Assembly (NCBI GenBank): GCA_964394145.1
Contig: CAYMVL010000031.1
Span: 1 to 6,666, forward strand
Direction of reading: 5' to 3'
DNA length: 6,666 bases
From: JAFGBN01 sp964394145
GTDB lineage: Bacteria > Chloroflexota > Dehalococcoidia > GIF9 > AB-539-J10
Part shown: positions 4,650-6,666 of the stretch, one piece after another
How the letters are laid out: the number at the start of each line of letters is the position of its first letter
Position numbering within the stretch: position 1 is the first letter of the stretch
Made by a program: the position numbers and the translations under genes
Notes under the pieces: model-generated
The model's input: the letters and a program-made list of their open reading frames with translations, nothing else
Told to the model about the DNA's origin: nothing
Databases searched by the model: none

Positions 4650-6506
4650 CTAAGGCCAAAGCTTTTGAGCTACGTCTGCCAGCCCCAGTTCCAACAGCTT
4701 CCTCTTGCTGGGCTTGCCTGTCTTGAGATCCCAGTCCATGGCCGTCAGGTATTCTTTAATCATGGTATCCTCATCAACTGTTACCCCGGCCAGGGGGCCC
4801 TCTTTTAGTGGTGGTTTGCCCAGTACCCTCGCGGGAACCTTAAACTCTAGCGAGTTCAACCCCTCGCGAATATTGAAAGCCTGCCGCAGGTTCGAAATTC
4901 TCTCCCCGGTCTCAACCAATTCCTCCTTAGTCACATCCCAGCCGGTAATGACCCTCATGAAATCAGTGATAGGGTCAACATTGGGGAAGGCCCAGTACAC
5001 GAATATACACATGCCGGCACAAACCACGGCTTGGTGGAAATTACTGCCTATTCTGCGTGCCTCTCCCCGGCCGGAAAAGGACTTTAAGTCAAATTCAGGC
5101 AGCAGTCCTGCAGGATGGCTGGGACCATCTGACAACTCCGAGCCGACAAAATGACGACCGGGTGTGGGGTCCAGCCGATAACTAGTAGCGTAGTTAAAAG
5201 ACTGCTTCGGGTCATGTGCCGGCAGCTCTTGCCCTCCAATATGTATGGCGTATTGCTCAGTACCCTTGCCGATTCTCTGTGCTGCCAACTTCACTCCATC
5301 CGCTAGCACGGCACCGAAACCTTCCCTCTTAACCAGTTTTTCGGTCATGGTCACGATAGCTTTATGGTTGCCCCAGGTCATTTCGATGCCGTCGGTATCG
5401 GATTTAGTAATCAGCCCCCTCTCATAGCATTCGATGGCAAAAGCGATAGCGGCCGCAGCCGAGATGGTGTCGATTCCCGAGCGATCGCAGATGTCGCCTG
5501 CCTTGATTATTGACTCCAGGTTGTTGTTGAGACAGTTGGTGCCGAACATCGCAATCGTTTCATATTCCGGCCTGCGCGTACCGGCCACATATTTGTACTC
5601 TCCCGTCCCTGCTCTCATGTACCCCCCGCATCCAATCGGACACATGTAACAGGCAAATTTCTTCGTGGTGTGCTCGCTCGTAGCCTCCTTTGCGATAGGC
5701 TCAAAGTCGGGGAAATCAGTGACTCCCACCCCTGCCCAGTTTTTCACCGGTGAGTCACCAGTCTTAACGCCGATGTCAACGAGGAAAGGCGTGCCAAACG
5801 GCTTTAACCAGACAATATGCCCTCCCAGTTCAGCCAGGCACTTTCTTTTCAATTCCTTAGTTTTCGCTTCATCGGCCAGCGGGACCTTCATGTTACCTTT
5901 CACAGCCACGGCCTTGAGCTTCTTGGAACCCATCACGGCACCCAAACCGGAACGGGCCGCGGTTCTGCTCCTGTTTACAATCCCTGAGATGAGAGAGAGA
6001 TTCTCACCGCCCGGGCCAATGCAAGCTACCTCCACATCCTTGCCCAATTCCGATTTAAGTATCTCTTCGGTCTGGTACGTGTCCTTTCCCCACAAGTAGG
6101 TAGCATCTCTGAGTTCGGCCTTTCCGTTGTTGATGAAGAGGTAGACCGGCCTTTCCGATATGCCGTTGAAGAACAGGGCATCGTAGCCGGCGTACTTCAG
6201 AAAAGCACCGAAGTAGCCTCCAGAATTAGCATCACCCCAGCCTCCGGTCAACGGTGATTTTCCCACCACGGTGTACCTTGTCCCCGAAACTGCCGGCGTA
6301 CCGGTGAATGGGCCGGTCAGGAAGCCCAGTGTGTTCTCTGTCCCCATTGGGTCGATACCGGCCCTTTGTCGGCTGAAGATGATTCTGGCGCCTATGCCAT
6401 AGCCTCCAATAAACTGGCGGCAGAGCTTTTCATCGAGCGCCTCATCTGTCAGCTCATGTCTGGACAGGTCAGCAAACAGAATCCTTCCCATATAACCTCG
6501 TGCCAT
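4650..6506 (-). CDS. Aldehyde:ferredoxin oxidoreductase family (tungsten-pterin enzyme)
   Basis: The protein has 618 residues, a normal full length for the AOR family. The N-terminal pterin-binding domain shows SGTRY (74-78), GDANSGGYFGAFLKYAGYD (91-109), GPGGEN (164-169) and the TAARSGLGAVMGSKKLKA segment (182-199). The [4Fe-4S] ligands are C286-x2-C289-x3-C293 with a distal Cys, probably C500 in GMCIF. PEYET (313-317) and ELPAHDP (427-433) match the active-site Glu and His regions of AOR. The usual reaction oxidises an aldehyde to the acid while reducing ferredoxin, or the reverse, in the cytoplasm. No signal peptide is seen. A GGAGG site lies 7 nt before the ATG. No molybdopterin synthesis or ferredoxin gene adjoins it in this window. 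Substrate class within the family (broad aldehyde, formaldehyde, aromatic aldehyde) cannot be assigned. Confidence 0.95.
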   Translation of the reverse strand: MARGYMGRILFADLSRHELTDEALDEKLCRQFIGGYGIGARIIFSRQRAGIDPMGTENTLGFLTGPFTGTPAVSGTRYTVVGKSPLTGGWGDANSGGYFGAFLKYAGYDALFFNGISERPVYLFINNGKAELRDATYLWGKDTYQTEEILKSELGKDVEVACIGPGGENLSLISGIVNRSRTAARSGLGAVMGSKKLKAVAVKGNMKVPLADEAKTKELKRKCLAELGGHIVWLKPFGTPFLVDIGVKTGDSPVKNWAGVGVTDFPDFEPIAKEATSEHTTKKFACYMCPIGCGGYMRAGTGEYKYVAGTRRPEYETIAMFGTNCLNNNLESIIKAGDICDRSGIDTISAAAAIAFAIECYERGLITKSDTDGIEMTWGNHKAIVTMTEKLVKREGFGAVLADGVKLAAQRIGKGTEQYAIHIGGQELPAHDPKQSFNYATSYRLDPTPGRHFVGSELSDGPSHPAGLLPEFDLKSFSGRGEARRIGSNFHQAVVCAGMCIFVYWAFPNVDPITDFMRVITGWDVTKEELVETGERISNLRQAFNIREGLNSLEFKVPARVLGKPPLKEGPLAGVTVDEDTMIKEYLTAMDWDLKTGKPSKRKLLELGLADVAQKLWP

Positions 6507-6666
6507 AATTTACCTCCTTTTTTGGCCACGTTGCCTTAGAATCGTCAATGCTAGGTACCAAATCCCGAACAAATCCTAATGTCTAAATGCCGGATTAAAA
6601 AGCGTTTAGTCCTTTGTGGTTTCAGATTTGCTATTGTTCGGCTCCGGTGTTTAGCACCTGATCTTT
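6507..6666. other. AOR leader region, no gene seen; dyad over a possible -10
   Basis: Apart from the GGAGG ribosome site close to 6516, I see no coding frame of convincing character and no RNA gene. On the minus strand TTTAAT (plus 6599-6594, 5 of 6 to TATAAT) has no good -35. It sits in the spacer of an imperfect dyad, GTCTAAATGC (6581-6590) and GCGTTTAGTC (6602-6611), matching at 8 of 10 positions, which could be an operator. A short dyad GGTG-TTTAG-CACC occurs at 6646-6658 near the edge. Confidence 0.3.

Larger units (their letters stand above)
4564..4650. repeat. Exact 11-bp inverted repeat bracketing the convergent gene ends
   Basis: GATGCTATAGG (4564-4574) and its exact reverse complement CCTATAGCATC (4640-4650) flank the intergenic region. 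The left arm contains the SDR stop codon, and the right arm ends on the first base of the AOR stop codon. In each gene's own direction the shared ATGCTATAG is in frame: it ends the SDR, and it follows directly after the AOR stop, supplying a second stop. The region enclosed contains two further hairpins, so 87 nt could fold as a three-way junction. Confidence 0.7.

Noticed and set aside
4564..4650. A tRNA gene, suggested by the roughly 87-nt size and three stems
   Set aside because: The stem lengths are wrong, and there is no anticodon arm, no T-loop consensus and no 3' acceptor pattern.
4705..6099. Several plus-strand open frames opposite the AOR gene
   Set aside because: The AOR frame is full length with family motifs throughout; the opposite frames are low-complexity, Ser/Pro-rich shadows.
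6646..6658. GGTG-TTTAG-CACC hairpin with following Ts as a terminator at the right edge
   Set aside because: The stem is only 4 bp and the sequence is cut at the edge, so a terminator cannot be supported.

Overview
The window is most likely bacterial DNA from a strict anaerobe with corrinoid-based one-carbon metabolism. Shine-Dalgarno sites and -35/-10 promoters are clear. The genes encode a corrinoid methyl-transfer system, a tungsten-type aldehyde:ferredoxin oxidoreductase and a cysteine-rich C_GCAxxG_C_C protein. This mix is common in uncultured Dehalococcoidia (Chloroflexota), Desulfobacterota and acetogenic or dehalogenating Firmicutes. The sequence alone does not decide among them.

Region 1-2992 (minus strand) is one tightly packed operon. 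In transcription order it encodes a corrinoid-binding protein, a uroporphyrinogen-decarboxylase-superfamily methyltransferase, a stand-alone protein related to the MetH activation domain, and the [2Fe-2S] N-terminus of a RACE-type (DUF4445/ASKHA) corrinoid reductive activator that runs off the window. Gaps are 33, 47 and 7 bp. The likely division of labour is a methyl carrier, an enzyme loading or unloading it, and two proteins that return oxidised Co(II) to Co(I). The methyl donor and acceptor cannot be read from the sequence.

Region 2993-3162 is a divergent control region. It holds back-to-back promoters, both with extended -10 elements, whose -35 boxes lie 4 bp apart, so the two arms are probably regulated together.

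Region 3163-4573 (plus strand) encodes a C_GCAxxG_C_C family protein and then a classical short-chain dehydrogenase/reductase (SDR). The SDR may also have its own promoter overlapping the end of the first gene.

Region 4574-4649 separates the converging SDR and aldehyde oxidoreductase genes. With the two gene ends it can fold into an 87-nt, three-stem structure: an exact 11-bp outer inverted repeat enclosing two adjoining hairpins. This is the most unexpected non-coding signal here.

Region 4650-6506 (minus strand) encodes a complete AOR-family oxidoreductase with its iron-sulfur cysteines. Its leader (6507-6666) has a strong ribosome binding site and a dyad over a possible -10, but no further gene. 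A speculative reading is an accessory locus for methylated or methoxylated compounds: methyl removal by the corrinoid system, with aldehyde/alcohol chemistry by the AOR and SDR.
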